DNA from: Ooceraea biroi
Taxonomy: Eukaryota; Arthropoda; Insecta; Hymenoptera; Formicidae
Length of the DNA: 64,000 bases
Reading direction: 5' to 3'
Assembly (NCBI RefSeq): GCF_003672135.1
Contig: NC_039514.1
Coordinates: 15,444,057 to 15,508,056 of the forward strand
The stretch's first letter is position 1; every line of letters starts with the position of its first letter. Shown one piece after another: positions 12,158 to 22,725 of the stretch. The translations under genes and the position numbers were made by a program. The notes below the pieces were generated by a model, which ran no database searches, had not been told where the DNA came from, and saw only the letters and a list, made by a program, of their open reading frames with translations.

Positions 12158-13519
12158 TCATCGCGCCAAGATTGTCGAGTTCAGCGATTCGCGCCTCTGC
12201 CTCGCTCGACGATTTTGAAACCAGATCTTTATCTGTAAAAAGATAAATTATTTCTTTTTCCATGTAATAACACGATACACCAAATTACTATTCAAATCAT
12301 GGATGTAAGAATTACTGGATGGAGTGTAAAGTACAGTTGTAGAGTACATCTATCTTCACGTCCTATCGTGATTTAAGACATCGCGTGGAGAATTCTAAAT
12401 TGCAGCAGTGAAAAGTAAACCTACAACATGCCGGATCGCGTACAAATATACAAATATACCGTGATATTAACCGTCATCGCCATCTTGGTTGTTCATACTC
12501 TCTCTGCCCCTCTGGCTTCACCCCCGCGGACATACACTCCATCCAGTAATTCTTACATCCATGATCTATTTAAATCATGGATGTAAGAATTATTCAAATA
12601 GATTATCAACTGTCTCTAGACGGTAAGGTAGGGATTTGTTTTACCTGCATAGAGTCGCGCAAGAACGCGCAAGCGCGAGCTTTCGAATTTAAACTTGCCG
12701 CTAAAATGAAATTTCAATGCTACGACTGCGCGAATGATTCTTTTACCTCAATAAATGTTTAAATAATGAATGACCCGAATATTATATTTACAATACTTTT
12801 ACACAAGACTTTTGTTCCCAACGTAGATTCGATTGATCTTAATCGTTTATTTCCCGATAAATTCGTGTAAAATCCCGATAAATTCGTGTAAATTGACAAC
12901 GATTGAGAGAAAGTTCAATATATTCGAATAATATATTCAAATATATTTGAAGCATCAAACTGGAGGATCCGCTTCTACCAACTTGACGTACTTTATTCTG
13001 TGGCAGCCGCAACGTCGCCGACATTTCGACGACGTCGTTCCTGGACAGGTAGGCGTTCCTCTTGTATCTGTCCTCCAGCACTCGCAACTGAGGTGACGAG
13101 AACGGAATGCGCGGCTGCTCGCCCGTTCGTCGCTTCATCCGCTTCTCCGCCGCGGATTTCCGGGGTAGTCTCGGCGGCCTGTAACGCGTGTACTGCAGCC
13201 ACGTTAGGTCGGTCCTCCGAGCCGCGCTCCCGTCGTTGCCTCCTCCACTTCGTCGCCCCGTCGCCACGTCCGGCGATGTTCCCTCAACGTTTCCTCCCGA
13301 CACCTCCCGGCCTGCCTCCTCCGCGTCGACGTCCGCCTCCCGCGCCTCCTCGTTACCCGCCCCTCGAAACGCATGCTCGCGGTCCAGCCCGTGCGTTCGC
13401 CGTTTCCGCGCGGTTTCCCGGTCTACCGAGGGCAGCGAACGCCGACGGTCGTCCCCCAGGATGCGGGCTATGCTGAAGTCCGTGTTGCTCGTCCGCGAGC
13501 CTCGCGCTTCGCTCGTCAT
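12158..13519 (-). CDS. Two-exon NK/Msx-like homeobox transcription factor
   Basis: Exon 1 is 13519-12992 (176 codons) and exon 2 is 12232-12158 (24 codons plus TGA), giving 200 aa. The homeodomain runs from about 134: exon 1 supplies helices 1-2 (RIPFSSPQLRVLEDRYKRNA, then LRLPQNK) and exon 2 supplies helix 3, IKIWFQNRRARQRRE. The intron falls between homeodomain positions 44 and 45, a classic site in ANTP-class genes, and both exons are phase 0 with a GTACGT donor and a TTTTTACAG acceptor. The start was chosen at MTSEARG because it is followed by FSIARILG (residues 15-22), an eh1 motif that usually recruits Groucho. WLQYTRYRPPRLPRKS (about 107-122) precedes the homeodomain. The family may be Msxlx (fly CG15696-like); that assignment is uncertain, so no symbol is given. 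Confidence 0.88.
12296..12592. repeat. Perfect 33-bp inverted repeat plus third copy
   Basis: 12296-12328 (starts ATCATGGATGTAAGAATTAC) is the exact reverse complement of 12533-12565. The first 19 bases recur in direct orientation at 12574-12592, making a tight hairpin with the 12533-12565 arm across an 8-base loop. It could be a small foldback element or a template-switch product; no target duplication is evident. Confidence 0.9.
12428..12586 (+). CDS. Candidate short secreted peptide (52 aa)
   Basis: An ORF of 52 codons starts MPDRVQIYKY and is followed by a hydrophobic run (TVILTVIAILVVHTLSA) that looks like a signal peptide with a likely cut after LSA, near residue 27. A 25-residue Pro/Ser-rich tail follows, ending DLFKSWM. 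The context CTACAACATG is a good start context for insects. It lies inside the intron of the homeobox gene on the opposite strand, and part of its tail is encoded by an arm of the 33-bp inverted repeat. No family is recognised. It could be a chance ORF or a first exon whose partner was not found. Confidence 0.3.
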   Translation: MPDRVQIYKYTVILTVIAILVVHTLSAPLASPPRTYTPSSNSYIHDLFKSWM

Positions 13520-14450
13520 CCCGAATAACGTTCCACTAAATCCGCCCAAGGGCGAACCCTTCGCTATATATACGCGAATGCGTACGTGCGTATACGAGTA
13601 CTCGAGGACGCGTCCATGGGTCCCGTGGGGCACGTACCCTCCCTCCTTCCTTTTCTCTCTCTCTCTCTGTTCTCTTTTTCTCTTTTCGCGAGGCGCATCC
13701 TCGGCCTTTTGCGGCGGATTCCGCATTAGACGCGTAGTTGCACGCGCGATGGCTATCGCGTTGCCCGCACGACGGGACTCGCGCACCGTACCTGTCCCCT
13801 CGGCTCTCCCTCTCCCCCATTGTCGTGCATGCTCTTATACCAGCGTATTATCCGTAACCGCATCGCTCAGCCACCGTGCCCCCGTGCGGCTAATAACAAT
13901 GTAATTGATACTCTGTAGCGAGGGAAACGGATCCCGAGCGAGAGGGCAGGAGAGAGAGAGAGAGAGAGAGAGAGGAGTATTTTCCTCCGCTCTCCCCCTC
14001 CCTCGTCACGTCGACGAGCCGCCGGTGATTTCTATGGGGCAGATGTCTCGATGCACTGAGGCTTATATAATTAAAAAGCCACGGGGGTCATCTAATCCGG
14101 TAATATATCCATCTCCGCCGATGTAAATATTGAACAGCGTGCGCGCGTTGGCCCCGCCATTGTTATCCAGCCGATGCACACGAGAAACCTCGGGACCTTC
14201 GTGCACTTCGCTTCCACAATGTGGAACACTCGATATGGGGCAACCTGCGAGAACCGTTCTCTTTCTTGCCGTTACAAATTTACAATTTCGATTCAATGCG
14301 AAGATCGAGATATCGCGCCGGCAACAGATTTTCCAAAGTGGTATATCCGTATATCCGACTGGTCAGCAATGATGGCAAAAAGAAAACAATTGGAATTTTT
14401 TCTTGTGTCTCACAGCTGATCGTAAAGAGATCGTTTGGAAAGGCACATAT
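13520..14450. promoter_or_regulatory. 5' flank of the homeobox gene, with TATA box and GA/CT tracts
   Basis: TATATATA at 13565-13572 lies 46 bases before the start codon and would suit a TATA-driven promoter with a very short 5' UTR. A CT-rich tract lies at about 13655-13685 and a (GA)n microsatellite at 13950-13975. On the minus strand the first reads as GA repeats, as bound by GAGA-type factors in flies (inference). ORFs in 13188-14487 are by-products of skewed composition. Confidence 0.45.
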
Positions 14451-15201
14451 CCCAGGCAGCACTGTTAGCCTAATATATGTTTCTTAGACGTACCTAATGT
14501 CTAAGAAACATAAAGTACCATTTAAGAAACGGTTTCAATAGAAACCGTTTTTAGACTTCAATTTTAAAAACGTATTTTTCACCTTTCCACAGAAACGAAA
14601 AATGTGTTTTGTTAAATTGATTGGAAATTATATAATTAATATAGAAAAAATAGTAATTTCTACTTACTTTGCGAGTATTCATTATTTTTACATCATACGT
14701 TTCAATGTACTCGATTATGGAACGAGAGACAAAAATCAACACAAGCGTGTGCGATTCCCACCTCTGATTCACCAAGCGACCGATAGATGGCCAGGCCAGA
14801 CGTGACGTTCTCGCAAGTAACATTTGTGTTATCACCTTATAAATAACCATCCGGAAAACCGATCCAATACTCTTTTCTTCTTCTTTTCTTTTGAAACTTT
14901 TGAGATCACTGTTACTTGAAGTGATATTTCAAAAAAGTGAGATTCCACTACACGAAATTTAGAAAGTAATTCATAAAATATAAAAATCTAGTTTTTTACA
15001 AAAATGTGACTTAACTCTGTCTATCTTTGAGGCACTGATTTATAGAATGATAAATATTTTTCTGATGGTTTCTGAAACGTTTCTCCTAACGTTTTTTCGT
15101 TGGACATTTTTCTGCTAAATAAACGTTTCAATAAAATGGTTATGAAACGTTACGGCAAAACGTTTATGAAACGGTTTTGAAACCAATGTGTGCTGCCTGG
15201 G
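14451..15201. mobile_element. Non-autonomous DNA transposon, CCCAGGCAGCAC ends
   Basis: Exact 12-bp inverted ends, CCCAGGCAGCAC at 14451 and GTGCTGCCTGGG ending at 15201, flanked on both sides by AT/TAT. The interior is AT-rich with repeated GAAACGTTT-type words and no transposase. About 105 bases (14758-14863) match, reverse-complemented, part of the element at 37.4-40.2 kb (see 37983-38086). Confidence 0.7.
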
Positions 15202-15697
15202 ATATACTTAAAAATTCGAACGCGATTTTCTCGTGAGCTCGAGAAACCCGAGTAACGTTGGAAACGAGGAAGCACGTTCGTTTCTCGTTACATCCAAACG
15301 TAGAGTAAATAAAAGTGCTATTTACGTTTCAGGGTGAGCGCAATTTGCGCTTTACGTGCGATAACTTATCTTTCGAATTATCGGTCTCTGTCATGATCAG
15401 GTTTTTGTTTGGTTATACTAGACGCATTTTATGCCTGTTTATTGCATCATGTCACTAAAATAAATCCAAGCCGTCAAACTATATATCATTCCATCTCGTC
15501 ATTGAAGGTCGAGAACTCGGTTCTGAGAAAGAAGACAAAAAAAGTAACGGGTTTCCTAGGCGGCAACTATAGTCACGTGAGCGTTTATTACGTTATCATT
15601 TATACATTGAAATAAAAAAAAACAATCGATAATGTTTAATACTCAAGGCTGAAACATATATCATTGTAATTTCTATCGTTAATCATGTTCCTTGTGA
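15202..15697. other. Intergenic, nothing recognised
   Basis: AT-rich unique sequence between two transposons. The 68-codon plus-strand ORF at 15409 has no recognisable motif. Confidence 0.4.
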
Positions 15698-17933
15698 TAT
15701 AGAGGAGAATCCCCTATTATGAGATATGCTCCTAATATGAGATAATGGGGTTTCTGTTAAACTAGTGAGCACCATCTGTTAGTACCACCATGAACTTATT
15801 ACTCTTGGTGTAAAATGTATTTAGTGAAAAATTCATTGTTCGTTATTGCGTTTAAGGGGATGCTGGAGTTGCTAGTGAACTATTTTTTCACTATAGCGAT
15901 GGTAATTGCAGTTTCGAAAATTCTCTTTATTGTTTGTGCAGAATAAAAAATCCTTTTCCACAAATGAAGTATAGATAGAAAGAAAGCCCGCTCTACAGGA
16001 CTTTATATTCAAAATGGAAAAAAGTTAAAAACTTGCATTTGTCTTTTCTAACTTTTTTCCTGTAGAGCGAGCTTTCTTTCTATCTATACTTCATTTGTGG
16101 AAAAGGATTTTTGATTCTGCACAAGCAATAAAGAGAATTTTCGAAACTGCAATTACCATCGCTATAGTGACAAAATAGTTCACTAGCAACTCCAGCATCC
16201 CCTTAACTTGTTCTTTATTATTAATATTTTATCAGATTGCTATTTTATACTTGCGCTTGCTTTTGAACAATAAACTGTCATTTCACAGACGTTTGACGCA
16301 TAACTTTCCATCGGCGTCCGCATTTATTAAGGGGATGCTGGAGTTGCTAGTGAACTATTTTTTCACTATAGCGATGGTAATTGCAGTTTCGAAAATTCTC
16401 TTTATTGCTTGTGCAGAATAAAAAATCCTTTTCCACAAATGAAGTATAGATAGAAAGAAAGCCCGCTCTACAGGACTTTATATTCAAAATGGAAAAAAGT
16501 TAGAAACTTGCATTTGTCTTTTCTAACTTTTTTCCTGTAGAGCTGGCTTTCTTTCTATCTATACTTCATTTGTGGAAAAGGATTTTTTATTCCGCACAAA
16601 CAATAAAGAGAATTTTCGAAACTGCAATTACCATCGCTATAGTGAAAAAATAGTTCACTAGCAACTCCAGCATCCCCTTAACCCGTTCTTCATTATTAAT
16701 ATTTTATCAGATTGCTATTTTATACTTGCGCTTGCTTTTGAACAATAAACTGTCATTTCACAGACGTTTGACGCATAACTTTCCATCGGCGTCCGCATTT
16801 ATTAAGGGGATGCTGGAGTTGCTAGTGAACTATTTTTTCACTATAGCGATGGTAATTGCAGTTTCGAAAATTCTCTTTATTGCTTGTGCAGAATAAAAAA
16901 TCCTTTTCCACAAATGAAGTATAGATAGAAAGAAAGCCCGCTCTACAGGACTTTATACTCAAAATGGAAAAAAGTTAAAAACTTGCATTTGTCTTTTCTA
17001 ACTTTTTTCCATTTTGAATATAAAGTCCTGTAGAGCGGGCTTTCTTTCTATCTATACTTCATTTGTGGAAAAGGATTTTTTATTCTGCACAAGCAATAAA
17101 GAGAATTTTCGAAACTGCAATTACCATCGCTATAGTGAAAAAATAGTTCACTAGCAACTCCAGCGTCCCCTTAACTTTTACAAGAAAAGGTTTGTGAAAT
17201 TGTGAACATGTCAAAGGACCTTGAGGTAAGTCTTTAAACCTTGTTTATTATATAATAAAGAAATGGTTGGCAATAAATTCAGTATGCAATGATAGAGTAG
17301 AATCGTAGTAACAGGAAAATACGCAATTTGTTGAATTGCTTAATTGTAGAGGTTAAATTTCATGATCGCGAAACCGCTAAGCATGTGGCTCGTATAATGA
17401 GAATTCAGGGTACTCTTAATATGAGATAATTATTGCTCGAATATGAGGATTATGTAGTGTAATAAAAAGAAAGAAAATACTACTTAAGGTTAAAGAAAAG
17501 TTAATACGAATTTATATTACGAATTTTTGTGTATTTAATTTTTATAGAATCTGACTATGGAGGTTAGAGAAACGAGGAAGCGTCGACAGTGGAATCGTGA
17601 AGATTTGGCGAAGGCTGTGGCAGCAATATTTTTATAAAACTATCTAATAAAGTTTTTTAATTGCAATATTGATGTATTTTGCACTTTTAACACCGATTTC
17701 TCGAGGTATCTTATATTAGGAGCACACTTTCTCGATCCTGCGTAAAGCTCTTTTTTCAAATTTTTTTAATTTTCAGAAAAAATAACATTTAAATTAGATT
17801 TTTCATTTGACCAACCTAAAGCTTATTAAATTCTCTTCAAGATAACGTATTACATTTTTTAATTCTGCCTATAGATTTCCTTACATTCGGCAAAATCAAT
17901 ATGGTATCTCATAATCGGGGACTTTCCTCTATA
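15698..17933 (+). mobile_element. pogo/Tigger-like transposon relic, host of nested MITE array
   Basis: The outer inverted ends are TATAGAGGAGAATCCCC at 15698 and, reverse-complemented, TATAGAGGAAAGTCCCC ending at 17933; about 30 bp match, including ATTATGAGATA. TA flanks fit Tc1/mariner/pogo insertion. Near 17560-17640 a short frame after an AG acceptor reads METVRE-like basic residues, then RKRRQWNREDLAKAVAAI, which resembles the N-terminal HTH (psq type) of pogo/Tigger transposases. No DDE domain remains. The family A MITE array (15852-17174) sits inside it, so the relic predates that insertion. Confidence 0.6.
15852..17174. repeat. Tandem array of TTAA foldback MITEs (family A), locus 2
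   Basis: Three TTAA-bounded foldbacks: 15852-16206 (355 bp), 16327-16681 (355 bp) and 16802-17174 (373 bp). Starts are 475 bp apart, and the same 120-bp spacer as at locus 1, in the same orientation, lies between them. The array is nested in the pogo-like relic. Confidence 0.92.
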
Positions 17934-18379
17934 GTCTACGATATCTTAAACAAATTTTAATTACAAATGTAGACATATAGAACGGCAATCTGATATATCT
18001 GGGAGCCAGAAAGAAGAGTCGCGTGTATCGCTTCTCTTTATCGCGCAATTTGAAACCGATCGAAATCGAACGCGCCGAGAGCTCGGTCCAATAGGAATCA
18101 GCGTTAGGTCGGACGGTTTAGGTTAGGTAGGTTATGTTCGCCGCGACGTCGGGGGATAGGAGCGAGCGGGGAGGTTAGAATGAGACGGAAGAGGAGCATC
18201 GGAGATACGCGGCGGCTCGCTCCGATCGTTCCGACTGACTTCCGTTGCGTCAGCTGTTCCTCGGCGAGGAGGAAGCATCTTGGCGGAGGCTCCGCTGGAG
18301 TTGTCGGCGACGCGCAGACGTTCCTCGGCTGTCCGTTAACGCGTACCAACGGCCGAGTCCCGCGCGTACATGCCCGAGA
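17934..18379 (+). promoter_or_regulatory. 5' flank and 5' UTR of AdSS
   Basis: A GC-rich stretch before the AdSS start. Several overlapping open frames on both strands here are composition artefacts. A single ATG (18180) precedes the real start in another frame and would act as an upstream ORF if transcribed. Confidence 0.4.
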
Positions 18380-19358
18380 ATGGAGCAAGCTCAGCAGGCG
18401 AATGGCAACGGCGCCCCGGTCTCGCCGCGGAAGAAACAACGAATGTCCGCAAGCGGTGGGCCGATATCGAAGGTCACGGTGGTCCTCGGCGCGCAATGGG
18501 GCGACGAGGGCAAGGGAAAGGTCGTGGATATGCTGGCGATGGACGCCGACATCGTTTGCAGGTGTCAGGTACGTTTCCCCAAGTCGCAGTTTTGCCTCCT
18601 TCAGCATGCTCCGATCTCGCGCCAACGCGCTTTCCGTCCCCTCGATCTCGACCTCGCCAGTCGATGATCCCGGATTTGTCTTTTAGGAGAATCTCAAACG
18701 ATTGATTAATCTTGCGCTTAATTAATTCCGCGCTCCCTGTCGGACCTTGCAAATTTTCCTTTTCTTCGTGACAAGGACGGCACGTACCTGGCGACTAGGA
18801 TAGTGTTCAATCTCGTCAGTCATGTTTCGAGAGGTCGGAAAAAGACATTTCTTGAAACGTTCGATGTCTCTTTCTCGCTCTACGTTCGAACGATCGACCG
18901 TACCCGTTTTACGAATGTCGGTTTTCTCTTTTCCTTTTCTTTTTGCACGGTTTTATTTTTAGGGACAACCGCGTGTCACCTGACCAGCGAGGCGTATTAC
19001 AAACACTTGGATATAACCTATATCTTTCAAAGTTTGATGTTACATAATAATTGCTAGTCATCGATGAAATGTATTTTCAAAAGAGTCGCGAAATTATCTA
19101 TCGTCGCATTTTTACGATCCAAAATCATGAAATTATTCGATCTTTCTACTTTTTCCCTGTATGGTATCTTTTGCCTTGTAAATGAATAGATTGGGCCTTA
19201 TCGCTTTTGTTACAAGGATATTTTGTTTCGACCTTCGTACTTCATAATCAATGAGTTAGAATTAATATCTCTATAAATAATTAATCAATACATTGATGTA
19301 AGAAAATCTGGAGAGATTATGTAATATCTGTCTGTGCATATATGTATGTGTATATATA

Positions 19359-19391
<33 letters not shown>

Positions 19392-21788
19392 ATACATATA
19401 TGCTGAAGAAATATATATATATACATATATATATTTCTTAACAACAGTAGGAATAAATATTATTAAGGAAAACCGCGTTATATCAATGTGTTATTCTTTA
19501 GAATCTAATCTAGTGTTATTTATCTGATATAAGACTATATCCTTTGTTTCCCTTCACGTCTTGCCTTTGTGAAGCTTTCGTCTTTAGACCATGATGTTAA
19601 AGCATGTTTCTGTAGTAAAGTATATTTTTACAGTTTGAGATATATATTTCTGATACATTTATATACACTTTTATATATTCTACAAATATATATTTATATA
19701 TATGTATATATTCTTTCATAATTAATATCACGATTAATATTTTTGCTTATATATCTAAAAAGTTCTTTATTTGTGATTCAATAATCAAGTTATACAGCGT
19801 AGTTTTCTGTTATACAATGACGGCAAGCCCCTGTTTCTTCAATTATTAATGTAATTCCACAGGGAGGAAATAATGCAGGGCATACCGTAGTTGTAGAAGG
19901 TGCCGAATTCGACTTTCACCTTCTGCCTAGTGGAATAATCAATCCCAGATGCAAATCCGTAATAGGTAATGATCTTTTCAAATCAACAAGTAAAATTAAT
20001 GAAATCTGTATCATGGTTTGCACTTATAAAGTTGTAACATGTTTTTACATACGCAATGTATTAGTGACTAATATAAAATACAAAAATATAGAATAACGAA
20101 TAATTTATTGAAGTAAAAGCGAACGAGATACGATTGTTAATGTTAAGATAAACAGTTAATTATTCCACTTGTTCGTATTGCGTATATTTGCATTTATCTC
20201 TAGATGTACAGGTATTTAATAAACTGTTATTCGAATAATTCCGCCAAACGTCGTAAATTGCATTTATGAGGTAATTAATATTGTTCATTCGGACTTTCTT
20301 CTGTTTGCAGGCAACGGAGTAGTGATTCACTTGCCTGGTCTATTTGAGGAATTGGAAAAGAACGAGGCCAAGGGACTCGAGGACTGGAAGGACAGGCTTG
20401 TAATATCAGATCGGGCACATCTAGTGTTCGATTTTCATCAGCAGGTTGATGGGCTGCAGGAATTAGAAAAAGGCACACAGTCATTGGGAACGACGAAGAA
20501 GGGTATAGGACCGACGTACTCGAGCAAAGCCGCCAGGAATGGACTCAGAGTCGGGGATCTCCTTGGGGACTTTGACCAGTTTTCCCAAAAGTTCAATGCC
20601 TTAGCTACGTCGTATCAAAAGATGTTCCCTGCCCTCCACGTCGACGTTAAAGCTGAATTAGAGCGTTATAAAGAGTACGTGGAATTTTATATTGGATTGT
20701 TTTTTATTGACATCTCCAGTCATACAATTTTTCGATTAATTTTTAAGTCTAATGCAATTCATTTCTTAGTAATATACGTAATTTGGTTTTTTCGGTAATT
20801 ATAATCCTCAAAAGTTATATTTAATTATTCTAATTAAAATTGTCCTGAATAAATATATAAAATGTGTAAACTTTTAAAGGCAGATTCCAAATAACATGTA
20901 GCCTGATATCCTGCGCAGGTACGCCGAACGTATAAGGCCATATGTGAAGGAGACGGTGCAGTACTTGCATCAAGCGTTAAAGGATGGCAAGAAGGTCTTG
21001 GTGGAGGGTGCTAACGCGGCGATGTTGGACATCGATTTTGGTACTTACCCGTACGTGACCAGTTCAAATTGCAGTATAGGTGGAGTGTCGACGGGTCTCG
21101 GTTTACCTCCCAGTACGATCGGTGAGATAATCGGCGTCGTAAAAGCCTACACCACCAGGGTCGGCGACGGGCCATTCCCCACGGAGCTTTTGGATTCCAC
21201 CGGAGAGCTTCTGCAAAAACGGGGCAACGAGATCGGCGTGACCACGAAGCGAAAGAGACGTTGCGGGTGGCTCGATCTGCCGTTGCTAAAATTTACGACA
21301 ATGGTTAACGGGTGCGTGTACAGAAAGTATCGATAGTACAAATTATCGTATTGCTAAGACCAATGTAAGGCAAGGACTTCGCACCTTTTTCATTCCAGAT
21401 ACACTTCTATATGCTTAACGAAACTCGACATTTTGGATACGCTAGCCGAAATCAAAGTTTGCGTGGGATATCGTTTAAATGGCAAGGATATAAATTATTT
21501 TCCGAGCAGTACTTGGGAGCTGGCGAAGATAGAGACTGTGTATGACACACTCGAAGGTTGGCAGTCCACTACCGAAGGTGTACGTTCCTTGGAAAAATTA
21601 CCACCCAACGCGCACAAGTACATTAGACTCATAGAGAAATACTTAAACGTACCAGGTACGTGAATATGCTTCTATATATTGCATTCTATACTTATACTTG
21701 AATCGAAGAAGGAACTGAAATGGCTTATTCTGTTGTAGTCAAGTGGATCGGCGTGGGAGCGGGGCGCGAGAGTGTGATCGCTCTCTGA
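18380..21788 (+). CDS. AdSS: Adenylosuccinate synthetase
   Basis: Joins IMP and aspartate using GTP to make adenylosuccinate, the first committed step to AMP. Six exons: 18380-18568, 19863-19965, 20311-20674, 20919-21311, 21399-21655 and 21739-21788, giving 451 aa (human isozymes about 456). The P-loop-like GDEGKGK is at 41-47; GGNNAGHTVVV starts exon 2; GTTKKGIGPTYSSKAAR and VEGANAAMLDIDFGTYP are the other family signatures; NGYTSICLTKLDILD and VKWIGVGAGRESVIAL close the protein. The start is MEQAQQANGNG, with a basic, disordered N-terminal extension as in animal enzymes. Introns were placed so that all phases agree (0, 1, 2, 2, 1). No damage is seen. Confidence 0.96.
18569..19862 (+). other. 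First intron of AdSS
   Basis: A long intron with no other gene recognised. It contains a TA/TATG microsatellite at about 19337-19435 and AT-rich sequence to the acceptor. Confidence 0.8.
19337..19435. repeat. TA/TATG microsatellite
   Basis: Runs of (TA)n and (TATG)n in the first AdSS intron. Confidence 0.95.
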
Positions 21789-21968
21789 CGACGTACGGTT
21801 CACGAGGAAATGTTACTTAAACGCACGGCATTAAATGTATTACTAATTTTAATTTTATCCGTAATGTTTGCAACGCAAAGCTGATGAGCGCACAGGAGAC
21901 GAATCTTAACTTAATAAGTTTTTAGCGAGCGTAGTATTATTTGCGAAACTTGAGTGCTCGTGAATGTA

Positions 21969-21999
<31 letters not shown>

Positions 22000-22725
22000 G
22001 CAGCGTTGTTCAATCGACAATGCGAACATTTTTAGTTGTTTCGTAGTCAGTATCTAACAGAGCAAGCCGAAGATTGTGTAAAGAGACCGTTCGTTATTTC
22101 ATCAGTCTATTTTAAATAGACTTTGTTATTAGAGATGCGTCAAGATACGTTCGAATTTGAGCAATCATTATTATTATATCTTTAATCGTTGGCTTTTATG
22201 TGTCACACATGTAGGAATGTATCCGCGAATTCGTGCTGAATTCGACAATATGCTGCCACGTTCTCCATGCAGCGCACTCGGAACGCGAGAGAAGCAGAGA
22301 GAAAGAAACCGATAACATCTCGATGTGTGTGTCGAAAGATATCGGGTATCGCAGCTCGCCGCGACTGTGACAGTCCTCAGCTTAGCGACCGTATCAGTAA
22401 CGATAATGTATCTACATTCTGCTATCTGCTCGCGTCGACCAGCAATCTGTGTATCTGTATATAATATATATATACACAACGCGCAAGATTACGATTTACA
22501 AAATATAATTGCGTATCCCGATGATGTTAGCAGTTTGGACTTGTAATTATACACCGTTCTTTGTAGTACTTTGCCGGCTACTTTCTGTCTCGCATCGCGC
22601 GCTAACCTTCAGCGAACGCATCCAGCATATCTGGATTCTTCCTTCATACTTACGTGTAATCACACGATTCGCAGGATGTGAGAGGAGAGATTCAGAACTC
22701 GACAGAGACGTTCGAGAGACGATTC
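21789..22725. other. 3' side of AdSS, intergenic
   Basis: Contains the AdSS 3' UTR and an (AC)n microsatellite at 21968-21999. No second gene is recognised; ORFs at 22174-22546 have no recognisable motif. Confidence 0.5.

Larger units (their letters stand above)
12233..12991 (-). other. Intron of the homeobox gene
   Basis: A 759-bp intron. It contains the 33-bp inverted repeat and the plus-strand micro-ORF described separately. A further plus-strand ORF (12577-12762) has no recognisable feature. Confidence 0.8.

Noticed and set aside
11916..12263. Minus-strand 115-codon ORF beside the homeobox gene
   Set aside because: It is a shifted frame of the real homeobox second exon; the frame after the TTTTTACAG acceptor gives IKIWFQNRR and stops at 12158.
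13000..13904. Plus-strand Pro/Arg-rich ORFs
   Set aside because: They are antisense to the homeobox exon and its CT-rich flank; composition artefacts.
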